From Metaclostridioides mangenotii (GTDB lineage: Bacteria > Bacillota > Clostridia > Peptostreptococcales > Peptostreptococcaceae), in contig NZ_JAHLOF010000003.1 of the NCBI RefSeq assembly GCF_018917235.1, positions 310,001-374,000 on the forward strand: a stretch of DNA of 64,000 nt, in the 5' to 3' direction. The notes under the pieces were generated by a model that had not been told where the DNA came from, did not search any database, and saw nothing but the letters and a program-made list of their open reading frames with translations. The translations under genes were made by a program, and so were the position numbers. Positions 28,830 through 37,781 of the stretch are shown here, piece by piece (within the stretch, counting starts at the first letter, position 1; every line of letters begins with the position of its first letter).

Positions 28830-29774
28830 ATGCAAATCACACTTTATTTAATTATAGGAGTAATTATTGGAATGTTTTTCCCTATTCAAGCATCTATAAG
28901 TGCTCGTTTGAGCTCTTATTCAAAAACACCTTTAACGGCTTCATTCATCGCATTTTCTTTAGGAACAATTATACTACTCATTATAAATTTAATAGTAGAT
29001 CCTGTAGGGATCACGGTTGGAATTGATTTTTCATATCCATTGTATGTTTTTATCGGTGGAGCAATAGCTGGTGTTGGCTTTAATGTGGCTAATATCGTTC
29101 TTTTTTCAAAACTTGGTGCTTCAGTTACAACAATAATCACAGTAACTGGGCAAATGATTGTGGGTATTCTAATTGATCACTTTGGGTGGTTTGGTGTACC
29201 AGCCAATCCTATTAGTATTACAAGGACAATTGGAACTATCATTATGATTTTGGCTATTTCATTAGTGCAACCTAAAAAGAAAATAGATTTAACTATGGAG
29301 TCGGAAGTAGAGAAGAAGGATAGTAGAATTACTTGGGTAATTTTAGGAATTTTGGCTGGATTTTTACCACCATTACAGACCGCTATTAATGGAAAACTAC
29401 GAGTTGCAACAGGCTCGCTTTTAGGAGCTACTTTTATTTCTTTTTTTGTTGGCACGATTATCTTGCTTATTTTGATAATGATTACTCAACGCCGCTTAGA
29501 GTTTCCTCTATACGACACTAAAGGAAATCGTATTCCTATATGGATATATATAGGTGGTATATTTGGTATATTCATTGTAACAGGTAACATTGTCTTATTA
29601 CCTGCACTTGGATCAGTTCTGACAACTATGATTTTTCTATTAGGGCAAATGATTATGGCATTGACAATCGATCAGTTTGGAATGTTTAATTTACAAAAAA
29701 GAAAAATCGACAGTAAAAGAATTACCGCTATAATATTAACGATTATTGGAATTATGTTTGTAAAGTTCTTTTAA
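28830..29774 (+). CDS. YdcZ-type (DUF606) DMT-superfamily membrane protein
   Basis: A 314-residue integral membrane protein with about ten helices arranged as two homologous DUF606/YdcZ halves (first half ending around residue 145, second beginning at TWVILGILAGFLPPLQTAINGKL). Many bacteria encode the halves as separate genes; here they are fused. The substrate is unknown. AAGGAGG precedes ATG 28830. It follows the Rrf2 gene and ends at a terminator. Confidence 0.85.
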   Translation: MQITLYLIIGVIIGMFFPIQASISARLSSYSKTPLTASFIAFSLGTIILLIINLIVDPVGITVGIDFSYPLYVFIGGAIAGVGFNVANIVLFSKLGASVTTIITVTGQMIVGILIDHFGWFGVPANPISITRTIGTIIMILAISLVQPKKKIDLTMESEVEKKDSRITWVILGILAGFLPPLQTAINGKLRVATGSLLGATFISFFVGTIILLILIMITQRRLEFPLYDTKGNRIPIWIYIGGIFGIFIVTGNIVLLPALGSVLTTMIFLLGQMIMALTIDQFGMFNLQKRKIDSKRITAIILTIIGIMFVKFF

Positions 29775-29802
29775 CTACTTTTATTATTTGTATTTATTTG
29801 AT

Positions 29803-29840
29803 GAACTGTACATATTTAAATACAGTTCCTCTTTCTTTTT
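29803..29840 (+). terminator. Terminator after YdcZ gene
   Basis: GAACTGTA and TACAGTTC form an 8-bp stem, followed by CTCTTTCTTTTTT. Confidence 0.8.
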
Positions 29841-29932
29841 TAAAGTCAATAAACAGTGGTTTTAATTTGAAAATTACCAGTTTTTTTATAATTTTTAATT
29901 CTCGACTTATCATCTTATCTTGAATTACAAAA

Positions 29933-29971
29933 AAAATACCGTATATTCACTTCTGAATAATACGGTATTTT
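29933..29971 (-). terminator. Terminator after GNAT gene
   Basis: AAAATACCGTAT and ATACGGTATTTT form a 12-bp stem with one mismatch extension, flanked by A and T runs, 33 bases downstream of the acetyltransferase stop. Confidence 0.85.
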
Positions 29972-30004
29972 TATATTTTCATTTATGTTACGTTGTATAT
30001 TAAA

Positions 30005-30433
30005 TTACTTTTTACCAAAAGACATTGTATATTCTATCTCTTTTGTATCCTTATGAATTTGTTCATCAACAACTATAAAATCATTTTTCAGGTAGAATCT
30101 TACTGCTTTTTCGTTTTTTTTAAAGACATCTAATACAAGATATGGATACTTAGATTTACAGTACTCTATAAGTTTCTGACCTATCCCTTCTCTTTGATGC
30201 TCTTTTTTCACAAAAAGCCCTGCTATATAATTTTGTTCTACAACTCCTATAAATCCTTTAATAATATTACCATCTTCATATACATAAACATCAGAATATG
30301 GTAACATTTTTTTTACCATATCAAAATTTTCAATCCAATATTCTTTTGGTGTAAACCTGTGAGCTTCTATATTAGTCTCAAGCCAAATTTCCATTATGTC
30401 ATCTAATTTACTTGCATCAAATTTATTAATCAT
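30005..30433 (-). CDS. GNAT-family N-acetyltransferase
   Basis: A 142-residue acetyltransferase close to the PhnO/RimI-like YjaB group. The acetyl-CoA pyrophosphate loop is VKKEHQREGIGQKLIEYCK (about 76-94), followed by the beta-bulge LVLDVFKKNEKAVRFYLKNDF. The acceptor substrate is unknown. GGAGAATG lies before ATG 30433. Confidence 0.88.
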   Translation of the reverse strand: MINKFDASKLDDIMEIWLETNIEAHRFTPKEYWIENFDMVKKMLPYSDVYVYEDGNIIKGFIGVVEQNYIAGLFVKKEHQREGIGQKLIEYCKSKYPYLVLDVFKKNEKAVRFYLKNDFIVVDEQIHKDTKEIEYTMSFGKK

Positions 30434-30644
30434 ATCATTCTCCTTTATTTTTTTAAATGTTAAAATTAGGAGTTAATACACTCATGAAGTTCACCCTTTC
30501 TTTTTGCTTTTTTGTACCTTGTTTTTATACAAATTATAACATGTGTTATTTATTAAAACAAACAATTTTATATACTGTATTATCCAGCTTTCAAAGAATA
30601 ATAATACAATTCATCTCTTTTGATGTAATCGTTTTCTTAGTATT

Positions 30645-31166
30645 TTATCGTTTTGAGTAATGAAATACAGCAACTCCATCGCTAATGGTGTATTTATCAA
30701 GATGAAGCTGTATTGTCGGGTTGTTTCCTAAAAATAGTGGACGGCCTTTTCCGAGTATCGTTGGAATGATTCCAACAATATATTCGTCAATAGCATTGGC
30801 CTTGACAAAGTGATCTATCAGACCGCCGCCACCAAACAGGAATATATTTTTACCGCTGTTTTTTTCTTTTTCAAATTTGTTTACAATATCGCCACTGATA
30901 AAATGGATATTACCCTCATCTTCTTTCTTTTCACTAGTAGCTACATAGATCGTCTTTGTTGGGTAATCTTTAGCAAAGCCCTGCTCATAGCAGTTTTTGC
31001 CCATAACAACAATATCGATACCCGCAAGAAACTCTGTAAACTCACTTCTTTCGGCTGTATCAATAGCGGTATCTCCTTGTCCCACAATCCAGTCAAAGCC
31101 CCCGTTTTCATCAGCAATATATCCGTCAATGCTAATGGCTAAGTTCATAATAATTTTTCCGCTCAT
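30645..31166 (-). CDS. Dihydrofolate reductase/RibD C-terminal domain protein
   Basis: A 173-residue NADPH-binding protein of the RibD_C family (YwjB/YyaP-like). It starts with IIMNLAISIDGYIADENGGFDW and contains VVMGKNCYEQG and the ILGKGRPLF motif. Its reductase substrate is unknown. The gene and the MarR gene upstream are markedly richer in G and C than their neighbours and probably form a unit of foreign origin. Confidence 0.87.
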   Translation of the reverse strand: MSGKIIMNLAISIDGYIADENGGFDWIVGQGDTAIDTAERSEFTEFLAGIDIVVMGKNCYEQGFAKDYPTKTIYVATSEKKEDEGNIHFISGDIVNKFEKEKNSGKNIFLFGGGGLIDHFVKANAIDEYIVGIIPTILGKGRPLFLGNNPTIQLHLDKYTISDGVAVFHYSKR

Positions 31167-31206
31167 TGCACCTTCTCCTTTATAAAATCTATCAAGTACT
31201 TTCTAG

Positions 31207-31632
31207 TTAAATTGATTCTTCAACTCCATTTACATAGGCTGCCATAAAATTTAGTATTTCCGCGAAAACAACTTTTTTATCTTTAGAAAACTCCTTTTCC
31301 ACCGCATCCAGTACAGAGTCAGTTTTTGTACTTTGGCTACTCTGCTTTACTCGGTTGGATAAAGAGATGTAAAAGAACCTCTTATCTTGTGTGGACTGTA
31401 CTTTTTTTATAAGCCCTAATTCTTCCAGCTCGTTCACCTTTTGAGTCACGGCAGGACGAGAAAGTCCCAATTTATCTGCCAGTTCGCTGACCGTAGTTCT
31501 TTCGCTGTGTCCAATGACAAACAAATGTAGAATATTGATATAACTGGTTTCTTTGCCCCAGTCGCTATTTTTCATCTCATTATATTGTTCCATATCCACA
31601 GCTCGCATGAATCGCTCAAATGCTTCTCTCAC
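31207..31632 (-). CDS. MarR-family transcriptional regulator
   Basis: A 141-residue winged-helix repressor. The helix-turn-helix is TVSELADKLGLSRPAVTQKVNEL (about residues 44-66, given in two parts here: TVSELADKLGLSRPAV and TQKVNELEELGLIKKV) with the wing around STQDKRFFYISL. It lies 40 bases before the RibD_C gene and likely regulates it. Upstream, inverted TAGTTTCA elements around 31660-31715 may be its operator. Confidence 0.87.
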   Translation of the reverse strand: MREAFERFMRAVDMEQYNEMKNSDWGKETSYINILHLFVIGHSERTTVSELADKLGLSRPAVTQKVNELEELGLIKKVQSTQDKRFFYISLSNRVKQSSQSTKTDSVLDAVEKEFSKDKKVVFAEILNFMAAYVNGVEESI

Positions 31633-31659
31633 AGAATACCTCCATCTATAATAGTTTCA

Positions 31660-31720
31660 AATACAAAACTATTATACTACCATTAAAGGAAAACATCAAG
31701 TAGTTTCAAAAATGAAACTA
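31660..31720 (-). promoter_or_regulatory. Possible MarR operator
   Basis: TAGTTTCAAA at about 31659-31668 recurs as AGTAGTTTCAAA near 31700 and as the inverted copy TGAAACTACTT immediately after, giving an inverted repeat upstream of the MarR start. Binding is inferred from symmetry and position. Confidence 0.4.
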
Positions 31721-31804
31721 CTTGATGTATACCTAATTTAGCAAATATTTATTAAAGTAATGCTTTAATGTGTATATTATTCTACAAGGAGTTATTGGAA
31801 ATTC

Positions 31805-31834
31805 AAAAAGAGCCGGATCCTACCGGCTCTTTTT
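31805..31834. terminator. Bidirectional terminator
   Basis: AAAAAGAGCCGG and CCGGCTCTTTTT form a perfect 12-bp stem with a six-base loop, just after the LRR-CWB2 gene. Confidence 0.92.
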
Positions 31835-31847
31835 AAATATTTATTTC

Positions 31848-33920
31848 CTATTTCAACAATTCCTTTAATTCATTAAATGCGTTTTCATTTCCTTCTCCGC
31901 CTACTTGAGTGATTACTTTAAATTTTTTATTTTTTATTAACAGTTTTTGACTAATATTAAGTGAATTACCCACTAACATTACAGGTGACTGTTTTTTACT
32001 TGCTACTACGCCTACTGAAAGGGCATCAATAAGGTTATCTTGATTTCCCATCCCATTTTTTGATACATAAAGATTATTTAATGTTGTATCTTTATAGAAT
32101 CTATTTATTACTTTTAAATTCGTCATATTTCTATCTATTCCTGATATTCTTTCGACCGATGGTAATTTATTAGCTATATCGTTTGGGAACCATCTATCTC
32201 CACCAACTACATATGTTTTTTTGATATTTTCATCTTTAACGAGTTCAATTATATTAACCATATTATCATTTTGATTTGTTAAGATGATGGGCATTCCATT
32301 TTGAGCCGATATAGCGCCAATACTTACAGCATCTGCTAACCCCTTTTCACCATTAACTACCGATATCTCCGATATGTTTGATATCTTATCTAATTCTTTT
32401 GCTACTTTTAAAGATGTTGCATATCTATCTTCCCCTGATATTCTTTCAACACTATATCCTCTAGACTCTAAATCATTTTTTACATCCTTACTTACTGAAT
32501 TTTCTCCACCTACTATATATAAATTTTTTGCTTTTAATCTTTCTATCTCTTTCCTTGTCTGATCATTTAATTTGTTGCTTTGCGTTAATAATATAGGAGC
32601 ATTTTTCACTTTTGCATATGGTGTTACTGATAATGCATCTGGTAGTGATGAGTCATTTACTAATATTATATTATTTGCTGACGTAAAAGCATTTTGACTT
32701 ATTTTGACAGCTGTATCGTATCTATCTTTACCAGTAAGATACTCAATTTTCGTAATATCTTCCTCTGGTTCTTCTTTTTGAGCTTTTTTTAATTTTGCTG
32801 TAATAGCCATTGCAAAGCTCTTATCATTAATTTTATATATTCTGTTGAATTTAGCATCATGTGATGCATAATCATCATCATCAAAAATTATAACATAACC
32901 TAAATCGATATATCCATCTGAAGTATATTGACCATAAATAGGTCTTAAAACTTCAACACTTGATTTAAAATTATTTCCATCTATATTTTTACCAACATTA
33001 ATTGAGTATTGGCTATTGTGTCTAATTAAATTGTATTCAGCACTTTGTGTTCCTAACTCTGCTTCAGATAAATTTATATTTTTTGATAAATTTAAGTTAT
33101 CTAACTTATTAAAGCTACAATACAATTTCTTCAAACTTACATCTCTTGAAACATCTAAATTAGTTAATTTATTATTTCCACAATATAATTCTTCAATGTT
33201 TGACTCTGGTAATACTAATGATGTTAAATTATTGTATGTACAATCCAACTTCACGATATTTGAATTCTTAGGAAGTTCTAATTTACTTAAATTATTATTA
33301 GAACAATTTAACTCACCTAAATCAACTTGTTCTGGTAGTACTAATTTAGATATAGAATTACTAAAACATAAGATATAATTCAAACTGTTATTTTTATATA
33401 GATCTAATGATTTCAAATTATTATCATTACACACCAAATTCGATAATTTTTCATTTTTGGATAAATCCAGAGATTCCAAAGTATTTTTAGAGCAGTTTAA
33501 AGTCCTTAATGATTCAAAATACTCAATTCCTTTTAAGCTCTTAATACCTTTATTGTCTAAATTTAAAGTGTCAACATTTTTAAAAGTTTCAGATGTTATT
33601 TTATATTTATCTTCATTTATATTTGTATTCTGTATAATTTGCATTTTTATATATGATTTAAAATTCTCATCATCAAATGCATCTTTAAATAAAATTCCTT
33701 CTTCTCCAGGTGTATTATTTTCTTTTTCTAACACTTTATTTTCCTCATATGATGAATTAGAACTCTTAGCCTCATTTAACGATATTTTATCTCTAATTTC
33801 TAAATTATCATATGCAAAAGTTGTATTCACAATTGGAATTATTAACGAAAATGCTAATGTAATTGTTACTAACTTCTTTGTAAATTTTGATAATGATAAT
33901 AATTTTTTATAATGTCTCAT
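31848..33920 (-). CDS. Leucine-rich-repeat CWB2 surface protein
   Basis: A 690-residue secreted protein. Residues 1-36 form a signal peptide ending TTFA. An internalin-like leucine-rich-repeat array spans about 120-290, with units such as LRTLNCSKNTLESLDLSKN and LYCGNNKLTNLDVSRD. From about residue 395 to the end there are three CWB2 domains (EYLTGKDRYDTAVKI, RISGEDRYATSLKV, RISGIDRNMTNLKV) that bind the cell-wall polymer. LRR proteins of this design are surface adhesins or interaction proteins. ATG 33920 follows AAGGAGGAC. The third CWB2 repeat is somewhat divergent. Confidence 0.93.
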   Translation of the reverse strand: MRHYKKLLSLSKFTKKLVTITLAFSLIIPIVNTTFAYDNLEIRDKISLNEAKSSNSSYEENKVLEKENNTPGEEGILFKDAFDDENFKSYIKMQIIQNTNINEDKYKITSETFKNVDTLNLDNKGIKSLKGIEYFESLRTLNCSKNTLESLDLSKNEKLSNLVCNDNNLKSLDLYKNNSLNYILCFSNSISKLVLPEQVDLGELNCSNNNLSKLELPKNSNIVKLDCTYNNLTSLVLPESNIEELYCGNNKLTNLDVSRDVSLKKLYCSFNKLDNLNLSKNINLSEAELGTQSAEYNLIRHNSQYSINVGKNIDGNNFKSSVEVLRPIYGQYTSDGYIDLGYVIIFDDDDYASHDAKFNRIYKINDKSFAMAITAKLKKAQKEEPEEDITKIEYLTGKDRYDTAVKISQNAFTSANNIILVNDSSLPDALSVTPYAKVKNAPILLTQSNKLNDQTRKEIERLKAKNLYIVGGENSVSKDVKNDLESRGYSVERISGEDRYATSLKVAKELDKISNISEISVVNGEKGLADAVSIGAISAQNGMPIILTNQNDNMVNIIELVKDENIKKTYVVGGDRWFPNDIANKLPSVERISGIDRNMTNLKVINRFYKDTTLNNLYVSKNGMGNQDNLIDALSVGVVASKKQSPVMLVGNSLNISQKLLIKNKKFKVITQVGGEGNENAFNELKELLK

Positions 33921-34055
33921 AAAATGTCCTCCTTATTTTTATTCAATGCTTAAATTATACAACATATTTAAACATATATCTTTTATATCATAAATTTATA
34001 CTATGATTCTTATACTCTAATATACATGTATTCACATTTAAAAGCAAAATAGAGA

Positions 34056-35294
34056 TTATCTAAACGCAGTTGGATGAATAACATGATCGTCTTTAGGATT
34101 TATATGTGATAATTCAGTATCAACTAATGAGATTCCACGCTGTACAGAATAATGTCCAAATCGAAACCTTAGCTTATCTATAGTTTCATCTATTTTCTCA
34201 TGTCTTTGCATATCAATAAAACATCTATCGAATGATATTTGTACATAATTAGAATTAGATAAATTACAAGCACGAACACCAAGTTTTCTAACTGGCACAA
34301 ATGGATAATGATGTACTTTGAAAAGCTGGAATGCCTTATCAAATATTTCATTTGTAGTACAGCAAGGAATAAGTAATGCTCCTTGTCTTTCATATGACAT
34401 TAAAGAACTATCTCTTATAGTTATTTGTACGGTGTTGCATACAAAACCATGCTTTCTTAGTCTCTCAGATACACTTTCTACTAATTTATATAATACTATT
34501 TTTACGTCTTCGTATGTCTCTAGATTCCTCTTTGTTGTTATTGAATTTCCGATACTTTTCATAGGTGGACTGGATCCAAAACTTGAAACCGAAGAATTAT
34601 CATAGCCATTGGCAAATGACCAAAGTTCCTCTCCTCTTTTTCCTAAGATTCTTTTAATGAAATTATGATCTGTTTTAGCCAAGTCTCCTATATTAAATAT
34701 ATTATATTTCGTAAATTTATTTTTAGTTGATCTTCCTACATTTAATAGATCTTCAACTGGTAAGTTCCATATTTTTTCTTTAAAATTATCTTTAAGAATA
34801 ACTGTAGTCGCATCAGGTTTTTTCATATCACTGCCAAGTTTAGCAAATATTTTATTAAAACTTACCCCAATTGACACCGTTACGCCTAACTCTTTTTTCA
34901 TTCTTTCCCTTATTTCATTTGCGATTGTCTCACCATTACCAAATAACTTAGTACTTTGAGTCACATCAAGCCAACATTCATCTAATCCAAAGGATTCTAT
35001 CTTATCTGTGTAATCTTTATAAATTTCAATAGCCATCTTTGAAAATCTCATATACTGTCTAAAGTTTGCAGGAACTACAACTAAACCTGGACATTTACTT
35101 TTAGCTTCCCAAATTGCCTCGCCTGTAGATACCTTATATTTTTTAGCTATATAGTTTTTTGCAAGTATAATTCCATATTGTGAGTCGCCTTGACTTCCTA
35201 CTGCTAGAGGCTTATCTTGTAACGATGGATTGTACAAGCATTCCACACTAGCATAAAAATTGTTCATATCTGAATGTAATATTGTTCTTTCCAT
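34056..35294 (-). CDS. Y-family DNA polymerase (DinB/UvrX-like)
   Basis: A 412-residue translesion DNA polymerase. The catalytic carboxylates are Asp9 (HSDMNNFYASVE) and Asp105-Glu106 (ESFGLDECWLDV); the thumb helix-hairpin-helix is LLNVGRSTKNKF and the little-finger domain follows. It resembles the UvrX/phage-plasmid branch of UmuC-like enzymes. Two LexA-type boxes lie in the promoter (35317-35342), so damage induction is likely. The gene is alone on its strand. Confidence 0.92.
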   Translation of the reverse strand: MERTILHSDMNNFYASVECLYNPSLQDKPLAVGSQGDSQYGIILAKNYIAKKYKVSTGEAIWEAKSKCPGLVVVPANFRQYMRFSKMAIEIYKDYTDKIESFGLDECWLDVTQSTKLFGNGETIANEIRERMKKELGVTVSIGVSFNKIFAKLGSDMKKPDATTVILKDNFKEKIWNLPVEDLLNVGRSTKNKFTKYNIFNIGDLAKTDHNFIKRILGKRGEELWSFANGYDNSSVSSFGSSPPMKSIGNSITTKRNLETYEDVKIVLYKLVESVSERLRKHGFVCNTVQITIRDSSLMSYERQGALLIPCCTTNEIFDKAFQLFKVHHYPFVPVRKLGVRACNLSNSNYVQISFDRCFIDMQRHEKIDETIDKLRFRFGHYSVQRGISLVDTELSHINPKDDHVIHPTAFR

Positions 35295-35316
35295 GTAAAT
35301 CTACCTCATTTTTATA

Positions 35317-35342
35317 GAACACAAGTTCCGAATATACGTTCT
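35317..35342 (-). promoter_or_regulatory. Two adjacent LexA (SOS) boxes
   Basis: GAACACAAGTTC at 35317-35328 fits the Firmicute LexA core GAAC-N4-GTTC exactly. CGAATATACGTTCT at 35329-35342 matches CGAAC-N4-GTTCG with two differences. They lie 23-48 bases upstream of the polymerase start. Confidence 0.8.
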
Positions 35343-35517
35343 AGTATATGCTTTAAGATAGTGATATTCTACAGGGGATTGATGGAAATAAAAAAGGCTG
35401 CAATTAAGCCGCCCTTATCTCTCTAACATTATTTATCTCAATATTTCTCTTTGTCGAATACAATAACCTCGTTTTTGCCTCTTTTTACTAAGGCTGCATT
35501 ATTATATAAAATCTTAA

Positions 35518-35556
35518 ATATAGGCTTTGCTAGACAATTATCTACAAAGCCTATAT
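35518..35556 (-). terminator. Terminator after L,D-transpeptidase gene
   Basis: ATATAGGCTTTG and CAAAGCCTATAT form a perfect 12-bp stem directly after the stop codon. Confidence 0.8.
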
Positions 35557-35562
35557 ATTAAT

Positions 35563-36405
35563 TTAGTTTATAATTATAGTAGTTTTATCTAATACATTAT
35601 CATAAATCCAATGAGCATTTTCTACAGCTAATCGAACACATCCATGGCTCAAGGCCATCCCAAGTCTATCATCAATTATTTCAGTTCCTGTCGGATCAAA
35701 TAAAATTGAATGATAGTAATAACTACCTCGAATTCTAGTAGCATATTTTACTCTATAAGTATCAGAGCCAAAGTAAGGCTTTCTACCGCTAACATAAAAA
35801 GTGCCCTTAATAGTTGGTGTACTAGGTTTACCTATTGTACATAGCCACTTATACAGTAAATTCCATGAACCATCAAAATTTTTTTCAAACACATAAGTAA
35901 GCTTATTTTCTAAATCAGTTGTAATTAAATTTGTTGTGGGGCTTTTAATTTGATTATCATTTACAAACTTTGTCATATCTGTGTAAAAGTACTTATAATC
36001 ATATTCTTCAGGTGGATTTCCATCATCAGAAAGTAGATAGCTAAATATATATCCTTCTTGATTGTCATACATAGCATGACTCCAGTCTCCATTTACAGAT
36101 AACACTTGTACCATAGATTTTGGAGGAATTATAGTTACTGGATTTGACTCAGCAGATGGATAAGACCTTAAAGTAGCATCTGTCCATGTATATTTTGTTG
36201 TGGATAAATAGTCACTATATACATACCCTCTTTGTCCGTTATATGATACTTCATACCAATCTTCTTCAGCATCGATAACTTGGACCATAGACCCTGCCGG
36301 TATTACAGTGATTACATTTGAAGTAGTAGATTTTTCTTCTCTTAGATTAGTATTAGCTAAGGTATACTTATATGAATTTTCTTGTTGTCTTTTATATTTT
36401 TTCAT
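35563..36405 (-). CDS. L,D-transpeptidase with two SH3b domains
   Basis: A 280-residue protein. Two bacterial SH3 domains (about residues 15-70 and 72-130, with NLREEKSTTSNVITVIP and GYVYSDYL, then a similar second unit) precede a YkuD catalytic domain with the active-site SHGCVRL motif (Cys256). YkuD enzymes make 3-3 cross-links in peptidoglycan or attach proteins to it. I see no signal peptide: the N-terminus is basic and polar (MKKYKRQQENSYKYT). It could therefore be exported another way or act in the forespore or mother cell. Start ATG 36405 follows AGAGGTGAAT. Confidence 0.88.
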   Translation of the reverse strand: MKKYKRQQENSYKYTLANTNLREEKSTTSNVITVIPAGSMVQVIDAEEDWYEVSYNGQRGYVYSDYLSTTKYTWTDATLRSYPSAESNPVTIIPPKSMVQVLSVNGDWSHAMYDNQEGYIFSYLLSDDGNPPEEYDYKYFYTDMTKFVNDNQIKSPTTNLITTDLENKLTYVFEKNFDGSWNLLYKWLCTIGKPSTPTIKGTFYVSGRKPYFGSDTYRVKYATRIRGSYYYHSILFDPTGTEIIDDRLGMALSHGCVRLAVENAHWIYDNVLDKTTIIIN

Positions 36406-36541
36406 AATTCACCTCTAAATTTACTTTTTATTATATCCTATGAGACTTTTTCTTTATTTAGCACTATTATACTCATGACCATTGATACAATTTAGTTGTA
36501 AAATAATACTTTTTACAGTTTATAAATGGATCTAAACATGC

Positions 36542-36575
36542 AAAATAAACCCTAATTTTTATTAGGGTTTATTTT
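36542..36575. terminator. Bidirectional terminator
   Basis: AAAATAAACCCTAAT and ATTAGGGTTTATTTT form a perfect 15-bp stem with a four-base loop. It ends the 30-residue membrane peptide gene. Confidence 0.88.
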
Positions 36576-36587
36576 ATATAAATTATA

Positions 36588-36680
36588 TTATATTTTTTTT
36601 AATATTTTGTAAACTATATAAAAAATCAAAACTAAAAGTGCAGTATTTATAATTTGTCCGACAAAGTATATATCTATCAT
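36588..36680 (-). CDS. Small 30-residue membrane peptide
   Basis: ATG 36680 to TAA 36588 encodes a 30-residue peptide with one hydrophobic helix (TALLVLIFYIVYKIL) and a Lys-rich end. A weak GAAGAG ribosome site lies about 8 bases upstream and a strong terminator follows. No family is recognised. It could be a small membrane protein or the survivor of the decayed locus around it. Confidence 0.4.
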   Translation of the reverse strand: MIDIYFVGQIINTALLVLIFYIVYKILKKI

Positions 36681-36695
36681 TTTATTCTCTTCTTT

Positions 36696-36833
36696 CTATT
36701 TGATTTTATATGTACCTGTAACTGTATGATCTTTTGAAGCAACTGTACCAATACCATTGACTAATATATTCATATTAATTGTTCCTCTTGCTTTTAATGT
36801 AACACTCTTCTTATTAGATGCTAATTGGATTAA
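36696..36833 (-). pseudogene. 3' fragment of a secreted protein gene
   Basis: On the minus strand the reading SVTLKARGTINMNILVNG through TVTGTYKIK and a stop looks like the last part of an extracellular beta-rich protein. The upstream sequence switches at about 36830 to a sigma-like gene fragment of the opposite strand, so the 5' part is missing. The junction makes a longer chance ORF in both directions. Confidence 0.4.
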
Positions 36834-37068
36834 CGGTATAACATGTAGTGAGGTGTTTGATACATTGAGTCCTTTTGAAAGAAGAATGCTAGTTATGTGG
36901 TATATAGAAAAAAGGACAGATTCATATATAGCTGATACTTTTGGTGTATGCAGAGTAACTATCAATACTAAAAGAGCAAAAGCTAAACGTAAACTAGTTA
37001 TATATTTAAATAAAAAAGAGGATTCTAGACTACTAGATCCTCTTTTGTTTTTTATTTTTTATATTTAA
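36834..37068 (+). pseudogene. Truncated sigma-70 region 4-like fragment
   Basis: The plus-strand reading contains EVFDTLSPFERRMLVMWY, then TDSYIADTFGVCRVTI and NTKRAKAKRKL, which has the helix-turn-helix layout of sigma factor region 4 (LSPxERxLL ... IAxxxGVSRxxV). Regions 2 and 3 are absent and the upstream part belongs to another gene. It is best read as the 3' remnant of a small sigma factor or phage/element regulator. Confidence 0.45.
37014..37046. terminator. Bidirectional terminator
   Basis: AAAAGAGGAT and ATCCTCTTTT bracket a CTAG/CTAG inner stem; T runs follow on both strands. It serves the permuted-papain gene. Confidence 0.85.
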
Positions 37069-37759
37069 CAAATGTATCAGCTGAATTAACTAAATCCATA
37101 GGAGTTACAGTTATCTTACTTTTTGGTACTAAGCTTACTTCCCAATTACTTACAGCAAGATAAGACCTGAATACTAATTGTGAACAATAAAATTTTTTAT
37201 CTTCGTATTTGTCAATAAGAAGACTATAAGGAAGTCCTCTTTTATTGTAAGCCCAATCAGCAGCTTTTGCATCTGTTGCATTCGTAGTCTTTCTAATACC
37301 TAAAGCCCAACAAGTGTCTTTTGAAGTATTCCAATTGTTTGAGCCTACAACTACACCTTTATTAGAACCTGGCAGTGCTTCTACCACATTTGATGAGGAA
37401 TATATTATAGCAGCATGCCCATGAGCCCATCCAGAAGTTTTGTTATCTTTTGTTGCAAGTATTTTACCCTTTTCACTTTTAGGATATGTACCGGTTGCTT
37501 TAGCGGCCATTAAGTTTTGATTTGAATTTAAATCTCGAGCTGCTTTTTCTTCAGCCTTTTCCCATTCGGCATCAATTTCATCCTGAGTCATGTTGTTAAG
37601 TTTATTCATTTCGGCATTAATCTCTTCTTGAGTGAATTTTGGCACATCATAAGGGTCATCATAAGCCAATACCCCTATTGTTGTACTAGAAAATCCAATC
37701 CCTGCCACTAAGGCTATTGCTAAATATTTTTTTAATTTAAATCTAATTTTATTGCTCAT
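37052..37759 (-). CDS. Secreted permuted papain-like (YiiX/YebB) amidase
   Basis: A 235-residue secreted protein. The signal peptide is within residues 1-33 (basic start, ALVAGIGFSSTTIGVLAY). The catalytic domain has the permuted NlpC/P60 order: His in WAHGHAAIIY (near residue 115) precedes Cys192 in FYCSQLVFRSY. YiiX-like enzymes are amidases or lipid/peptidoglycan hydrolases. It follows a lipoprotein gene by 22 bases on the same strand, so the two likely act together at the cell surface. Confidence 0.85.
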   Translation of the reverse strand: MSNKIRFKLKKYLAIALVAGIGFSSTTIGVLAYDDPYDVPKFTQEEINAEMNKLNNMTQDEIDAEWEKAEEKAARDLNSNQNLMAAKATGTYPKSEKGKILATKDNKTSGWAHGHAAIIYSSSNVVEALPGSNKGVVVGSNNWNTSKDTCWALGIRKTTNATDAKAADWAYNKRGLPYSLLIDKYEDKKFYCSQLVFRSYLAVSNWEVSLVPKSKITVTPMDLVNSADTFVKYKK

Positions 37760-37781
37760 AAAACCATCCCCTTCTTAAAAT

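Noticed and set aside
31629..31720. Riboswitch upstream of the MarR gene
   Set aside because: The symmetry is short and palindromic, better explained as a repressor operator.
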